64,000 nt of DNA from Bursaphelenchus xylophilus (GCA_904066235.2 CAJFCV020000006.1:4898001-4962000), one strand, 5' to 3'. Counted from the first letter of the stretch, positions 12,908 to 27,100 are shown. Notes: generated by a model not told the origin, from the letters alone. Numbers and translations are program-made.

Positions 12908-13528
12908 GCCTGGAAACACCGCCCATAAGAGGTTGAACTGGATCTACTGCAAATCATGGACTTATATTCGGCCTCCAATGTCTGGACTCGGAAAAGGTAC
13001 GTAGAATGTTAAATTGTTGATAGTATTGGTAAGTTTAAGCCGAAATATCTCCGCGTCATGTGCAGCGAGATGTTTCAATAGTTCAGGTGGAGGACAAGCA
13101 TAATAATGATGCGGCTTACGAAGTAAATGAAGTCCCTCTTCATCGGCTTGAAAGATGGTAAGTTCTTTTCTTCTGTTTTGCGTTGTTGATTTCGGAAATA
13201 TTCAACCACCACACCGTCTTCATCAATCCGATTACAGATGTGGTCTACTAATGAGAAACACGTGATCTTCTGGACCCCTCCTATGCGCAAGACTGTTTGG
13301 TCCCGGCGACTAACCGAATGCATTCGCAGCCAGCCGTTCAACAACCCCATAGGTACGCGAAAAAGTGCACAACTTTCCGGCTATTATTCCTATTACAATT
13401 CAGCCACCATGGTTTATTATCTCTGTTACCTGAATTACATTTTTGTGACCTTCTTTATATCAGATTTATATATTATATCTGATTTCTCCGATATCTGTTT
13501 CTTAGACGCCTTTATTTATTGTTATTAA
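12908..13528 (+). pseudogene. Possible spliced coding remnant inside element Y
   Basis: Plus-strand segments 12908-12996, 13040-13157, 13238-13352 and 13404-13528 are each open and bounded by good donor (GTACGT, GTAAGT, GTACGC) and acceptor (TTTAAG, TTACAG, ATTCAG) sites. Junctions 1-2 and 3-4 keep frame. Junction 2-3 creates an immediate stop, so the gene is either broken or mis-modelled. Motifs visible are KAEISPRHVQRDVSIVQVED and HVIFWTPPMRKTVWSRRLTE. I recognise no family. Confidence 0.25.
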
Positions 13529-15154
13529 AGATTAGTTATTCATTTATTTTATAGAAAATGAACGAAGAGTGTTAGACTGTACTGTCCAAACTTTGTTGTC
13601 AAAGAAAAAATGTAAAAAACATCGTATATTTGAAAAGAACAGTGCTTTATTTACTAAATGGCAACATTTCAATTCGCCATTTTTCCCCAAAATCCTGCAG
13701 AAGTGGGCGGAGCCAATAGGCGGAAAGAGTCTCGACCCACACTCTTCCCCCACCTTGATGGCGGGAGCGTCTGCTCGAGACTCTTTCCGCCTCTCAGATT
13801 CTTTCCCAAATGGGAAGAGTTCGTAAACACACTCTTCCGAACGAAAAGGAAAGAGGCTGAAGCATTTTTTTCAGAAGATTTTTTCCACTCTTATTCCTTC
13901 ACTCTTATATACAAAAAATAATCGAGAATTTTTCTCGAAAATGCAAAATTGAAGAAAGTTTGAGCTAGTTCATGTTCCAAAGTTGCTGAAACCGCTTCTT
14001 GTTCACGTGGATCCTGCCGACGCTCATTCGGATGCTCTTGGGGAAGGCTGGTGTAAGTTTTCTTTGGTTTTTGCTCGGTTTTTTCGCGTTTAGGTAAGAG
14101 TAAAGTATCTTGCACAATATTTCGGCGATTCCTTTGAAAAAAAGCCCGAACGAAGTGTTGAGGAGCAAGTTTTGGACTCAAGGCTTGTGTGGATTCCATT
14201 TTCTTGCCTTGTTAGGGCTGTATTTGCCCATTTAGAGATATTTTATATTATTTTAGTCAAGTCTTTCAATTTCAGAGTTGTTCAATCGCCGAGAACGCGA
14301 TGCATGAAGAAGAATTCTCTTCATACAAATTCCTTTGCATCACGATTCGAGACAGGGACGTTGTCTATGGGATATTCATGTGAGATAATGTGTTATTTAC
14401 TTTTTTTGCTTAAAATTTCGTTACGTAATTTCTCGGCCTCTATGCATTTAGTTTTAGATAGGCACTTGTCTTCGTGAATCAATGGATCAACTATGGAAAC
14501 GAAAGCGGTTCGTAGACCAGCAAATTGAACAAAAACTGCATGATTATTATGTTTTATTGATGTATTAGATAATAAAAGGTATATAAGTGTATATAAGTTA
14601 CATTCTTTTATTTTGACCAGGATGCTTTATGTAAACGACAGGTCCTGTGGACACGCCGGTTTCTTCATCTTCATGGGTCGTTCGAGGCGATTGCACAACT
14701 CTGAAATTGAAGCACTTGACTAAAATAATATAAAATATCTCTAAATGGGCAAACACAGTCCTAAAAAGGCAAGAAAATGGAATCCACACAAGCCTTGAGT
14801 CCAGAACTTGCTCCTCAACACTTCGTTCGGGCTTTTTTCAAAGGAATCGCCGAAATATTGTGCAAGATACTTTACTCCTACCTAAACGCGAAAAAACCAA
14901 GCAAAAACCAAAGAAAACTTACATCAGCCTTCCCCAAGAGCATCCGAATGAGTGTCGGCAGGATCCACGTGAACAAGAAGCGTTTTCAGCAACTTAGGAA
15001 CATGAACTAGCTCAAACTTTCTTCAATTTTGCATTTTCGAGAAAAATTCTCGATTATTTTTTGTTTTTGTTTTTTTCGCGGGATCTTTGCAACTTTTGGC
15101 GAAGCGCACCTCCGAGCCGTAAAAATGCGATTCAAATGTAGTTGGTGAGGTCCT

Positions 15155-18100
15155 TTAAGGGATTAGGAAGTACGTGGAACTATTTCGAGCTCGTACTTGC
15201 AAGTAATTGGTAATTTGTAAGGCCAAGAAAAGTAAGGAATTAATGCATATTGCATTTGGAAGATGTAATGAAATATGGAATTATGGTAGTATGCAGTAAT
15301 GTAGCTACCAAGCATGTAAAACGACGCCCATATACAATAAAAATCGCTGTGCAAGTTGGAGCTCACGTTGAGTCTTTGGCTGCTTAAAGTCATCAACTTT
15401 TGCTACCTTTCAAACCATATCTTTGCATTTGGAACTTACAGAAAGACCAACATGTGTGGCCATCTTATCTTTTTTCTTCCTCCAAAGCCATTTTCTTTGA
15501 ACCCTCCTTCGTCAGAACTGAGGAATTACCTCCAATTTACTTTTACATAATTATCCGCTGAATGGGAAAAACGTGGAAAAGATGGTTGTCGTTGTCCCTG
15601 GCAATTACGTTAAACTGGGAGATGCTAATGCATGGGACAAAGAAAGAATTGTAGGCAGGCAACAATGACTCTAATACATTTGGAGAGAAGCTATTGTTAG
15701 TTATTTTGAAGGGCAAAAGAATAAAGAAAATGTGAAAAACGGTAGAATTTTAAGCAATCAGCTGGTGATGGTTAACATGGCGTTTGAAATGTAGATGATC
15801 TTTAGCAATTAAATTAGTATTTTGACAAAGAAAAATGCTTTTTCTCTAGCCTTTTTATGTCTAAAACTCTTTTCAAAATCGTTATCTAGACCGTTTTTAT
15901 GCATTATAAATATTTACATACTTTGAGTTTTGCTTTCAATCTATCGATAAACATTTCCTCACAATTCAGCCCCCATCGTTCCCTTTCGCCGTTCCTCTCT
16001 CATTTTTAATCTTTTACCGATCACTCACATGTTATTTTTTATGATCAAATCTGTCATTTCGAATACCAAATTCCACTTTTCGTGCGACAGTAAGCTCTTC
16101 GTGTCTGTCTTTGGGAGGCATTTACAGTCACGCGAAATTGTAAATGAAGGATCATCTACAAAAAGGCGAGTTACGGGTTATTTTGAGAGCCTTTTGCTCT
16201 TGAGGAAAACAAAAACAGCTGATTGACATTCGTTTTTTACGTTTCTGTGGTTATTAGTCTACAGTAATTACTTGGAAAAGGAGGGAGGTTGTTCGGGTAG
16301 AATCAATGTTCATGTCATACGGCTGGGTGAATTGAGTTATTCTCGGACTTGTTTACTTCTACAATGAACAATTTATTCTTAAATATGATCAAGCCAGTTT
16401 CTTGGAATTTTGCTCGGTAATTGCCAAGGCTTTGAAGGCTTTTGTTTGATGGCAATTCAGGTTCAAAATTTCATTTTTGCCTACTCCCATGCTCAACTAA
16501 TTTTGATCCATACTTATTGTTAGTTATTCCACCTACCATCTGAAATAAATGATCTTTTTACCAAATCCTTTATACTGATGACTTCACCCTGCATATATAA
16601 TATTTCGCTCCTTTCCTCTGTAGCTACATACTTCTGCTCAGCAATTCTTCCTCATCATCTTCCCATCCTCAACCCTCCTCTGGTTCTTTACTCCCCAAAC
16701 TCCCTTGGCTCTCCAAATCGTTAAAAAGGTCTTTGTTCAAAAGTTTAAACTGCAATTTAAATATTCAAAACAGCATTCCTTCCCCGTCCGTTTCTTTGGT
16801 TTCGAACCTCGCGACCTTTCCGAAAACACCTTGACCATTGGCCAGGTCTCTTCTTTCATCGCAAAACTTGATCATCTTGTTTGATGTGAGTCATCCGGAA
16901 AAACGGCTGGAAAAAGTTTTAGTATCAGCAGGCGAAGGGAAGTTTATGGGGGTGTAAAAATTGAGGGCGTTCAGGAGATTAGCAGAAGGGTATCTCTGTC
17001 TTCAAGAGGAATGGGATTGAAGATTGGTGGAGTTGAAGAGTAGAGTTGCCCAAAAATTTTGACAAATATGAATGAAGACTGTTATCAAATCAGTTTCGAA
17101 AACGAGATTTTATAAATTTTGGACATTCAAACTGTCATTATTTTGTCAAACTTTTGTCCCGTAATGAAGCAATTTGTTCAAGAAAATGTTAGTCTCTACC
17201 ATTCCAAACTTATTCCTTTTCGTCCGACACATAGAACACATCCAAAAAATCATCTTCTCTCCAATTACAGGAGATCGATCCGTAATCCCCTGAAACGAGT
17301 TGACGGTATACTTAGGTATTCGGATTTAGTAACGGGGGTTTAATTAATTTCAGCCTTACCCTCTTCCCCTCTCTTCGATAGCGTTTTCCTTTGTTTTTCG
17401 CCCAAATCTATAGTCAAACAAATTGCTGACCGGAGGGACTTTATCTGAGGCAGTAGCGCGATTTCCTTTCGATTTTCGTAGGGAAATGAAAACGGAGTTT
17501 TACAGCCTGAGGTAATGAGTAATTGGATCCGAAGAGGGCTTGTATTAGTCTTAATTTCGTGATCGCTTCTTTGAATATAAGGATTTTGAGACTTTGAACT
17601 TCAAATTGGAAGCGTTGGGATTTTCTAACATAAATTTTTTAATTTTCAAATATTCAAATTTTGAGCCTTATGAATATCAACTTTCAAAACGTCGCACCGC
17701 AAGATTTTTTTGTCATAATTTTTTTTTGCAGATTTTGTACTTTTCTGATGATTTCCCGTGTACATTATTTCCCGTATGGCAATTGCTACATTTTGCGATA
17801 GCATTTCTTTTGTTTTTGCTTACTATCTTCAATGCGTTGTCCAACATTTGCAGACCATTTTACTTACACATATTAATCCATGATCATTTTCCGCACCTAC
17901 GAAAATAATTTGGTTACATTTTTTTCATACATATAATGGCTGGCATAACAAAGTAATTTTTGGAACGTGAGATCGTTCGTAATAATTCCCTCTGTTTTTA
18001 TTCAAATTATGCGGGAATAACGTCCCATGTTTTTATTATTCTATTGCGTCTATTCCCGAGGGTTGTGGTAAAAAAACAAAGGGAATGTGATCTATGTTAT

Positions 18101-21100
18101 TTTCTGTATTGATATTGCGGTTGCGGGAGTTGGAACGTTGTCAGGAATATGAATAATGCTGTGAATTTGGTGGAAAATGGGGAGATTAGTTATGTATGGT
18201 TTTATATATGTACATGTATACATACACATAGATTGTTGGACAAAATTATAACCCGACTTTAAAAGTTTCTGTGATTTTTGCGGCTTTCAATAGAGTGGGA
18301 AAAATGAATCTTTAAGAACCTTCGTTGAGAGATCATTTTCCTACGTGCAACGTGGGTTTCCTGGTCGGCTAAAAGTGCTCGAAAATGAGCCCAGGTGCTA
18401 AAGGTCCCATGAATAGGAAATGCTGTCCACATCTGAATGGCCTGCTGCTCGAACTCGAACTTCTAGCCGTCAATCATTTTGGAGCATGCGGAGGAAAATT
18501 TAAGCTGAATACAGAATGGTCTTGTTCGCTCCAAATTTCAACATTGCGGGGGTTGGGATTGACAATTGAGGATTCTGTGTGCGGCGCACATGGTGCTTTT
18601 TTCATCAGCGAAAAGTTAAATGTTTTCATAATTCATTTTAGGTTTAAAATTTAATCAAACACTGCCCAAACCGTGAAGTCTAGACAACACAAAGGGAGGG
18701 GCTCTACGCTAATATAAATAAGTATATTGTAATATCATTATAGTTTAATTTTGTCATTAAAAACGAAACTTTTTAAAATTTCTTCCTCTTTTTTGCCTCA
18801 AAATTGAAACAATTTGAATTTGAACCTTTATCAGGCCACACAAATTTTCCTGCCTCTTTCAGCACACAAACACCCTCTTAGAGCTTGTGTTGTAACTTAC
18901 AGTGGAAATCCCTTCCCCTCCCTCTAATCGCCTTTTCCTCCCAAAAAGAGTAATAATTTAGATGAAAAACAATGCTCTTTTTGGAGAAGAGGAGACGGAA
19001 GAAAGAACATCAAGTATTTTTATTAGGAAAATGGGTGACGAGGATGAAGATGGGTGCAAGAACGGGCAGATTCCACAGATTCTTCATCTGATTTCTCGCA
19101 GTTTCCCGGATTTCTTCGAGTTTTTAATTAAAAAGTGTTCAAAATCTTTTGATTTTTTTAAAAGTTTTGATCGATAAAGCCACTCACACTGCATGGGTAT
19201 CCCATTAAAGTTTTGTTTTCCAATCAAAAACATTTTTATTTGACGCGAGTAATGGATATCCACTGGTTCTTTGTCATTCGACGAAAACAAAGACCACTTT
19301 TCATTTTTTTTCAATTTGTACTGGAACGGAGGAGTTTATTCTGAAGAATGACAATAGTTAGAGTGCTTGAGGTATTGAACAAATTGTTGCGCATTTTTAA
19401 ATCTAACGATAAGTCATAAAGTCATTTCCTCAAACTGCCGACGGATCTCTGGCCAAATTTAATCACTTATGATTCCATTATTTATTATTTACAACCGTCT
19501 AAGTCCGGCTAAAGCAGTCAACCGAAAGTATAATCATATTAATGGTAGACGGTCGTTACTGAGTATATATCACTTTACACACCTCATCTTTTTTGCCTGT
19601 TTTTATCCTTGTCTTAATAGTAAAGCTGTTTATGGTAAAATTCAGTGAAATAAATACGGTAAAAAAGAGTGTTAGCAGTACTCTTTAGAGACTGTTTGAT
19701 TCAAAAATACGCCATAATATATACATAAATTTGTTGAAGATTTGAAGCCGTCGTATATCTCTCTAGATCTTGCATAATATCCTTGTCCGTTCCCAGTGGA
19801 TCCCCTCATTTCTCACCCTATTAATTTTTCGAGCATGATTTTTATTGTAAATACGACTATACTTCGCTCAGTTATCTCACGTTTCCAGCCCTGCATATTA
19901 ATGTTTTGATTCCATTGTTCTCGTTTTCTGATTACAGCCAAAGAAAAGAGCGTAATTCAGAGTCCTTTTTACGATTTCCCCGCTTATTCAAAAGTATCCA
20001 AATGATTCGACGCTTATTATTCACCCTCAGGGCTTTGACTCAGAAAATTTTACGAGCTCATTCTAAAATACGATATTTTTTGTAGAAACTTTCTGATTCT
20101 GAAAAAAAAGAGTTTCTGTTTTATTTACGACTAAAAAATAATCTTTGATGTCTCTCTAACTACGGTAAAGTTAATTTTTTGTCTAGTTCTGCACCGTGAC
20201 TAATTTGAATTTGGATAGAAAAAAATAGAAAGGCCTATTAAATTAATGTCGTCCAGTTATTTTTGGTTTAATTGCGGATTAAAATCTTTCTCCAAATAAT
20301 TCTGAGAAGGGTCGTGCAAATCAAAAGAGCAAAATTACCGTAGTTTGGGTCAAAAGGAAACGAAACTTATTGAGAAAGAATTTTAAAATGTAACAAGAAC
20401 TAAGAAAAATCAAATCTTTTGCATGCAAATTTTTAATTTTGCAACTCAAACTTTTTTTTCTTGTTTACATCTTTAACATTTTTTTTATCAGTCCAAAATT
20501 CGACCGAAAAGTACAAGATAATCGTTTCTTTTTTATCAATTTTTTCGTTTCTTCGAACGCATCAATTTGTGGGCCTTATAACACATTAATTATCCCGTCA
20601 TGTGATAAAATAATCTCGTTCTTGTGACAAAACGCATTGTGTTTCCGACAAAACGTTGTGTACGACGAAATTTTAGAAGACTAAAAAACTAATTTTCTGA
20701 ATTTTAGATTTTTTTCTGAAGTAAGTTTCTAAATTTACCGTAATTTTCATTAAAAAAAATTGATTTCTTAAAATCCATTTTTCGAAGGATTTCCATTTTT
20801 GCCAATAAAAAATAAAAAAATAGCCTGAGGCGTTTAGTGGAACGGTACACTTTGGAATACGCTATACTTGGCTGTTTACTCAGTAACTTGCTTCGTTTTA
20901 TCATAAACAAATACTACGGTATAGACTAAGTTTTAACCTAAAATAAGAAATTATATTATGGGTCTTTGGCAATTTTTAGGTCACTTTTTTTATTTTCTCC
21001 CATTCTCTGGCCACTTAACCTAAAATCGCCCATGTCCAATAGAATTACATCATCCAATCGCTCCAAAAAACCATGAAATCGGATATGTGACACTTGATCG

Positions 21101-24100
21101 CGCAATCGAGTGCTTATTCCGAAGACTCTTAAGGCTGTAATTAGGATATTTTATGCAAAAAAGTTTCGCAACGAGCTTATTTATTTGCTACGTCTGATGT
21201 TTGAGGAGGATCTACATCATATATTATCCCTTTTTCAAACATTTTTGTCATAGATAATACATATAGGTTTTTGTCAAAAAATCTATTTTCGGATTGATTT
21301 TCACTCTTCTGACAATTCCAATCATACCACGCTACTTTGTCCAAATATTTACAATTTTTGCGATAAGAGTCGGCTAATTTTGCCTTCTTTATCGCAGACT
21401 TCTTGAATATCAATCAAGTTATTTCGATTTTTAAATTCAAAAAATTCCTTCTTAAGTTTTTACTTCGGGTTATTTGCCAAGGAATTAATTTAGTATATAT
21501 AGTTTCTACTAAAATGCTAATAAAAAGCCGGAAAGTTTTGATGACGTCGTTTTTGGGAGTTCTTATCAGCTGAACGGAGGGGAAATGGTTATAAAGTGTT
21601 GGAATTATGGCGAAAAGAACTTTCGGAAATGACTAATACTATTCTAACACTATTCCAGAAGCGGAAACGTGAGCGTTTCTGTCAGATTCTTTTGCAGTTT
21701 TAAAGGGTTTTGCAAAAAATTTTTATGTTTTAGAAATTTTTGAAGGCTTCTCAAAAAAGTCGCTATGTTTTTGATGAAAGTTTATTAATAAACTTAAAAC
21801 TGCTCTAAAATTCTTAGCTCCGCGAATTTCTACTATATCAGCATCGCAAATCTTTACGTATCTTGCCATTACCCGGCTCCATTTTTATTCAACTTCCCTT
21901 TGAATAAGAATGGAGCCGGTTTCACTCATTTCTGATTACCCATTCCCATTGTCCTCGTACTTTCGTAACACACCTTCAAGTCCATCTATTTTTGTGCTCG
22001 AATCTCTGCAGAAATGCAAAATTGGATTTGAATTCATAATCGAAATGACCGAAAGCATGTCACTTCCTGGCCCCGGTTTGACCGTTCATGGCCTCCAGGA
22101 AAGCAATTTTTTTGCCGGAACTCCCAATTTCCTCAGATTTGTTTGGAGAAAAGTCAGAGGCCATTTGTGGCCATAAAATGGGCCAGAAGGCGTAGAATAA
22201 ATAGAGAAATGGACTTTGGAAAAAAGAGGAAGACGGTTGGCCCAAAGAAGGAGTCAAGGAAATGAGGATATTTATATGCAAATTCCGATACAATGGGGTT
22301 AATTTGGAGCGAGGGTGGGCGATTCGGCTTGCAAAACTGACAAGAGACCAATGGTTAAATTTTTAAAATTTAAATATTGTTTTTTAAATAGTATAATTTC
22401 GAAACTATGCAAAATTTTGATGTTATACTGGCTTGTCAGTAAAAATTTTAAATTCCATGCTTTCTTGAAGCTAAAATTTTGATGGCTTGATTTTACCGTT
22501 TTAGTTCCGTTCTCGATATACGTTCGTTTCCTATCTCTTGCCTGCAAACATCCCAAAAACGTCACCAACGTATCCTGTTCCGTCAATTAGACCTGTTTAC
22601 TAGCATTTGATTGACTTGTCATACTCTTAGGACACTCTTTTGACCTAAAATTTGTCAACAATCTCCTAAATACTGTCATAATTCGGCCGTAACGTAACTC
22701 CCTTTTCTGTAACTTGTTTACCGTCCCATCTAATGAGGGTCTTTTTCATCTCAGCTAATGAGACGATAACCGTCACTCATTTACCGTGTCGATGTTCGAT
22801 CCCATCATTTTAAACACACTGAATTCATTTATAATTTCAGGCCCACCCGGTCTACTTGGCAGCTGATTGACGGCCAATCCCGCCCGCAGGGGTTTTATCA
22901 ATTATGAACGGAGAGTCGTTCCGAAACCTCCGTTCCCGAATTCATATGGCCTCGGAATAAATGTTTTCCATAAATTTATGAGGACCGTTTTACTTTGGCC
23001 ATTCGGAAGGGTGGAATGGATAATATCCATTTTTTGGACCGGGTCGATAATCGTCTGGGAGCATAAAGGAGCGATAATTGAGTAGTAGTTGAAAGCAATA
23101 CTGGTTATTTCTTTTTTTATTAAATTTCGGGCCTAGTTAGAGTGTATTTTAAATTTTGAGTGGGTTATCGAGTCATTTACAAGGTAAGATTAGAACTTGA
23201 GATGGCTAAAAAAAAGGTTTTTTGCAGACTTTTGAAGCTTCTATAAAGGCGTAGTTTGGCCCATTTTTTGACAATTTTGCTACTTCTTGTTATAGTTTTT
23301 TACTTCTGATTTTTAGTCTCGCCGCGAAAACATGAATGGCAAAACATTTTCAAACTTATTTTTAGCTCGATTTCCACAAATTTTACAGGTAACTGAACTC
23401 TTTTATCACATTTGTTTCGAGAATGAAGACCCTTTTGTTATGTACATAAAAATATATAAATTTTTGGTGACTTTGTGACGGAAACGAGAAATTTCGCAAA
23501 AGAATCATCTCCAAGAGATAAGAGCCCTAACTCGTCGTTCAAATCGCAGCAAACAGCTTCGAAATCCCCCGCAGACTTTGCGGGTACCCCATTTTTCGAT
23601 AAGCGAAGGAGAGACTGTAAAAAGTAGACAAAAGTTATAAAGAGAGGCGCTGTTTGAGGTTTTGTGGAACGTTCCGAGTGCAGTTTTGGGTCGGAAATTA
23701 TGCTTTTTGATCGCGGCGTTGTAAGGAAGAGAAGGGATCGGATATAATGGGCTGGGTTCTGGGTTGGCGAAGGGGATTTCTGAGGGGAATTGCTTTATTT
23801 GGAGTATTCGGGAAGTTTTTTTACGGAATTATGGAAAATTAAGTGGATTCCTACGATTTCAACTACTTTAAAGAGAAGAATGGGGTCTACTGGGTATTGC
23901 TTTTTAAGTTTCTTACAATAATTTTTCTATATTAGACTCGAAAATGGTAGTATTAATAGTTAAATTATAATATGTATATTCATTTTAATATCATTTTTCG
24001 ACTTTTTCTTGTTTTCGACTTTTACTGTATAAATGTAAAAATATTCTGTAAATTTTATACAGTAAGTTTCCACTTCTAAAAGTAGCAAAAAAAAACATTA
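15155..24100. other. Gene desert
   Basis: About 9 kb with no supportable gene. Slightly more GC-rich islands at about 18360-18620, 21900-22200 and 22840-23090 contain open frames of 72-89 codons. They have no domain and no linked exons; they could be regulatory or repeat-derived. The only RNA-like feature is the tRNA fragment near 16.8 kb. Confidence 0.4.
16798..16844 (-). pseudogene. tRNA-like fragment (arginine-type)
   Basis: On the minus strand a box-A-like TGGCCAATGGTC is followed, at tRNA spacing, by TTTTCGGAAA and a perfect box B GGTTCGAAACC. The arrangement resembles tRNA-Arg(TCG). The T stem cannot close and no acceptor stem pairs, so it is a tRNA pseudogene or tRNA-derived repeat remnant rather than a functional gene. 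Confidence 0.35.
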
Positions 24101-24172
24101 GGTCTTGGCCGGGATCGAACCGGCGACCTTCTGCGTGTGAAGCAGACGTGATAACCACTACACCACAAGACC
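24101..24172 (-). tRNA. tRNA-Val: tRNA-Val (anticodon CAC)
   Basis: Third copy, on the opposite strand, identical over 72 nt to those at 1394 and 6326. Acceptor stem, CAC anticodon loop and boxes A and B are intact. The minus-strand terminator is the A-run at 24087-24095 on the plus strand. Confidence 0.95.
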
Positions 24173-27100
24173 ACGCTCTGTTTCCCCCTTTCTTTTCTCT
24201 CTGATCTTTGCAAAAGTTTTTTGGAAACATTTCTGTTGATCAGATGCCCAAACTCTATTAATAAATCTGCGCAAATATTTCCATCAAACTTGTAAATATC
24301 GTCAGCTGATCTCCGACATGTTTTCTTGATTTTTGGACCATGTTTACCCAGCATTTCCTCAAGTTTTACGAGGAAATTGGATTAAAAATTGAAATTTCAA
24401 AAGATTCCGCGTAAAAACAGAAGCCCGAATCTTGTTTTTATTTAAATTTCTTGGCAAAACAAGTCAAAAACTATTCCGTCGTATATGTTTTCTTCTCGCA
24501 AATCGTAGTCCGTAAACAAAGAGTACAAGTAAAAAACCATAGTAAAAGTTGATGTGAAGGTTTGAAACCCTGTTTTTGGAGTGACGTTTCTCCCCATCGG
24601 TAGCCAAACATGGAAGGGGGTGATTCAACTGTTTGTTTGGTAAATATTTTAAAAAATTGCACGATTTTGAATGAGTTTTGCTGATTTTTGTACATACATG
24701 GCAAGGTTGAAGGTGAAGGTGGTTTGAGTATTATAACTTCGGCGGATCTCGATAAAATTTAGGGCATATAGTGCACAAGAAGTCCTAAAAAAGACTTGCA
24801 AAATTCAGATCGCAGTATGCAGAATCTATCAAGATATAAAAATTTTAATTTTGAAAAAAAGAATCGTTCTGCAATTTGTAGCAATTTTCCTCGTAAAATA
24901 TACTTTTTCACAACTCTTCAACAATTTTAACGTCATCAAATCCTTTATAAACTTTCGCCGATCCAAAAGATATCTCCAGAAGCACCCGGAACCCGTAATT
25001 CGGAGTTGTTTCTTTTGGAAATTTCCAAACTGTAAACTGAAATTAGTCTCAAATCTGACCCGACCCACCCCCAACTTCAGCCAATTTGTGTTTTGTCCGA
25101 CTTTGTCGGGCAGCCTCTGTTGTCTTACCAGAGAAATTACTGTTTATTTTTGCACAAACCACTCAATCTTGACACATATTGCTTGATTTTTACGGATTTT
25201 TTTTTGGAATCGGGATTTTTTTTTATTTTCAGAGCATTAATTTCTTGACGCTTACATATAAGGTGGCTTTCAATGGTCCCTACAATTTTTACTACTGGTC
25301 ATAAAATTTTTATAAATGACATTATTCGCGTTCAAACAAAGCGAATTCCATTGATTTGGCGAACAAAAAAGAGAATTTCTGAACGGGTCGATCGGTTTAA
25401 AACAGAATTGTAATCGATTACTTTCCCAGGTGCTCTCTTATTTTCAATTTTTGTATTTTTCTCCTTCAGAAACTCCATGAACTTGTGAGTGATGTCATTT
25501 AGGGAAGTTGCCGGTTAATTCGAATTTCAGTTTGGCAAATGACATCATTAAGTCGGTGATGGTGCTCTTTTTGTAGTCTTTTGTAAAGTTCTATGGGCTA
25601 TACAAAACTTTCGTGGTGTAATTTAAAACCCTGTATATTAAACTTTTTGTGCTCTAAAAATTGATTTATATAATAAAAACGCAGAAAAATATGGATGTTT
25701 AATTTGAATCATTGTTACCCCCAGTTAAAACGGAATGCCATTTTCTCTATATTTTTCTGGCAGATTTTTAAAGTTTTTATAATGAAATTCATAGCTTTGT
25801 TGTAGCCAGACACCCATTAAAATCTTTTTTTGGTTTTGTGTTTGAAAAAGTGCGGGTACAACAAAGTTTAAGAAGGCAATGAACGTTTGGAACGATGACT
25901 AAGCTTTCAAGGTTTCTCTAGTTTTTTTTTACGACTATTGGGGGTCAAATTTGTTTAAAATTCCTTTAATCAAAAGACGAGATTGATTGATGTCAACTTT
26001 ATTTAACTTAAATTAAAAAAAATGGCTATATCAGCCATTAAAAATGGGAAAAAGTGTCTCCAAAAAATACAGCAATCAGGCAATTTTTTATTCAAAATAT
26101 TCAGCATGTTCTTCACATGTTCTGCCTCCAAATTCCTCCACCTTTCGATCGCCTAACCTGCTTCTTTCCCCCTTTACAGTAGCCCAAACGCATCATCCTT
26201 TTGTCCCCCTAACTTCTGTTATGACCTTTTGATCAGACGCGTCGATCACAGCATCTTCCATCGACAAAAAAAATATTACGCCGGAGATCTTTTTGCGCTT
26301 CTGGGAAACGTCACCCCTTTTTATTCGAAAAAATATCAGAAAATATATCAGTTTTTGTGGTTTCTTCTTGACCTCGGGCTGTGTTTTCGGTCCGGTTTCT
26401 CTAGCCCTGATCACGAGTATTTTTAGCGATCTTTAAAGGTCATCAATCTACTTCAGGTTTCACTTTACTGTAGCCATAAATCAATTTTGTGATCTTAGAG
26501 AAATCTTGGCCTAAAATCATTGAAAACGGGCTTCAGACAGTTACCCTTTAGCTTGGTTTGTATCTTGGACGATAGTTCAAAGTTCAACAAGACATCTGAA
26601 GTTAATTTCAAGGTTTTATGGGCCGTCTAAAAACTTTAAAACTTCAATTTGAGGTTTCGTGGGCGGTTAATTGTATTTATTACATTTTCTTGGTATAATA
26701 TAAGCAGCGATTTGTCATCAGATTCTTATTGATCTGGCCACAAGCATCCTTGGCATTTAAAGCAGAGTAAATTTTACTTACTATGTCATTCCAATCTTTA
26801 CTCTTTTGCCTCTTTTATTTACTTGTTTCGTCATTTGATTAGAAAGACTTGAATAAAAGTAATTAAAACCCGAATAAGCTGCAAAAATTTGAAAATGAAA
26901 TTTAACCAAACAAAATAAAGTCCACATTTTTTTTATTCTACCACATAGAATATTTTTAAACGAGACTTTGGTCCTTGAAATTACTTTAAAAGCTTTTGCC
27001 GCAACATTTCCACTCAAATAATGTCTCGTCTTGGGCCCCGTGTAATATGTCATGATTACGTCGCGCAGTCCAAACATCTGATTAGACCGGCTCCTCAAGT

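Larger units (their letters stand above)
11415..13910. mobile_element. Nested inverted-repeat transposon (element Y)
   Basis: Sequence 11415-11500 (ATATAAGAGCGAAGGAATAA onward) is the inverted copy of about 13830-13910, and weaker GC-rich similarity continues inward to about 11600 and 13720 (shared AAAGAGTCTCGAGCAGA and GGGAAAGCGTCTG words). The pair sits exactly where the left arm of element X is interrupted relative to its right arm, so Y inserted into X. Exact ends are ambiguous by a few bases (possible TA or AC target duplication). Length is about 2.5 kb, and it encloses spliced-looking but broken coding exons on both strands. Confidence 0.65.
11329..15154. mobile_element. Outer inverted-repeat transposon (element X) carrying a nested insertion
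   Basis: The outer 86 bp at 11329-11414 match the reverse complement of 15069-15154 with about six mismatches, beginning AGGACCTCACCAACTAC. Both ends abut TTAA (11325-11328 and 15155-15158), so the target duplication is either TTAA or the inner TA. The inner arms, 13912-14315 and 14662-15068, are also inverted copies separated by a loop of about 350 bp. Without the nested insertion the element would be about 1.3 kb with arms near 490 bp, a foldback-like structure. The right arm keeps a 77-codon open frame (14777-15010) that the left arm has lost by small changes. The superfamily is not certain; a TTAA target would fit piggyBac-like, a TA target Tc1/mariner-like. Confidence 0.75.
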
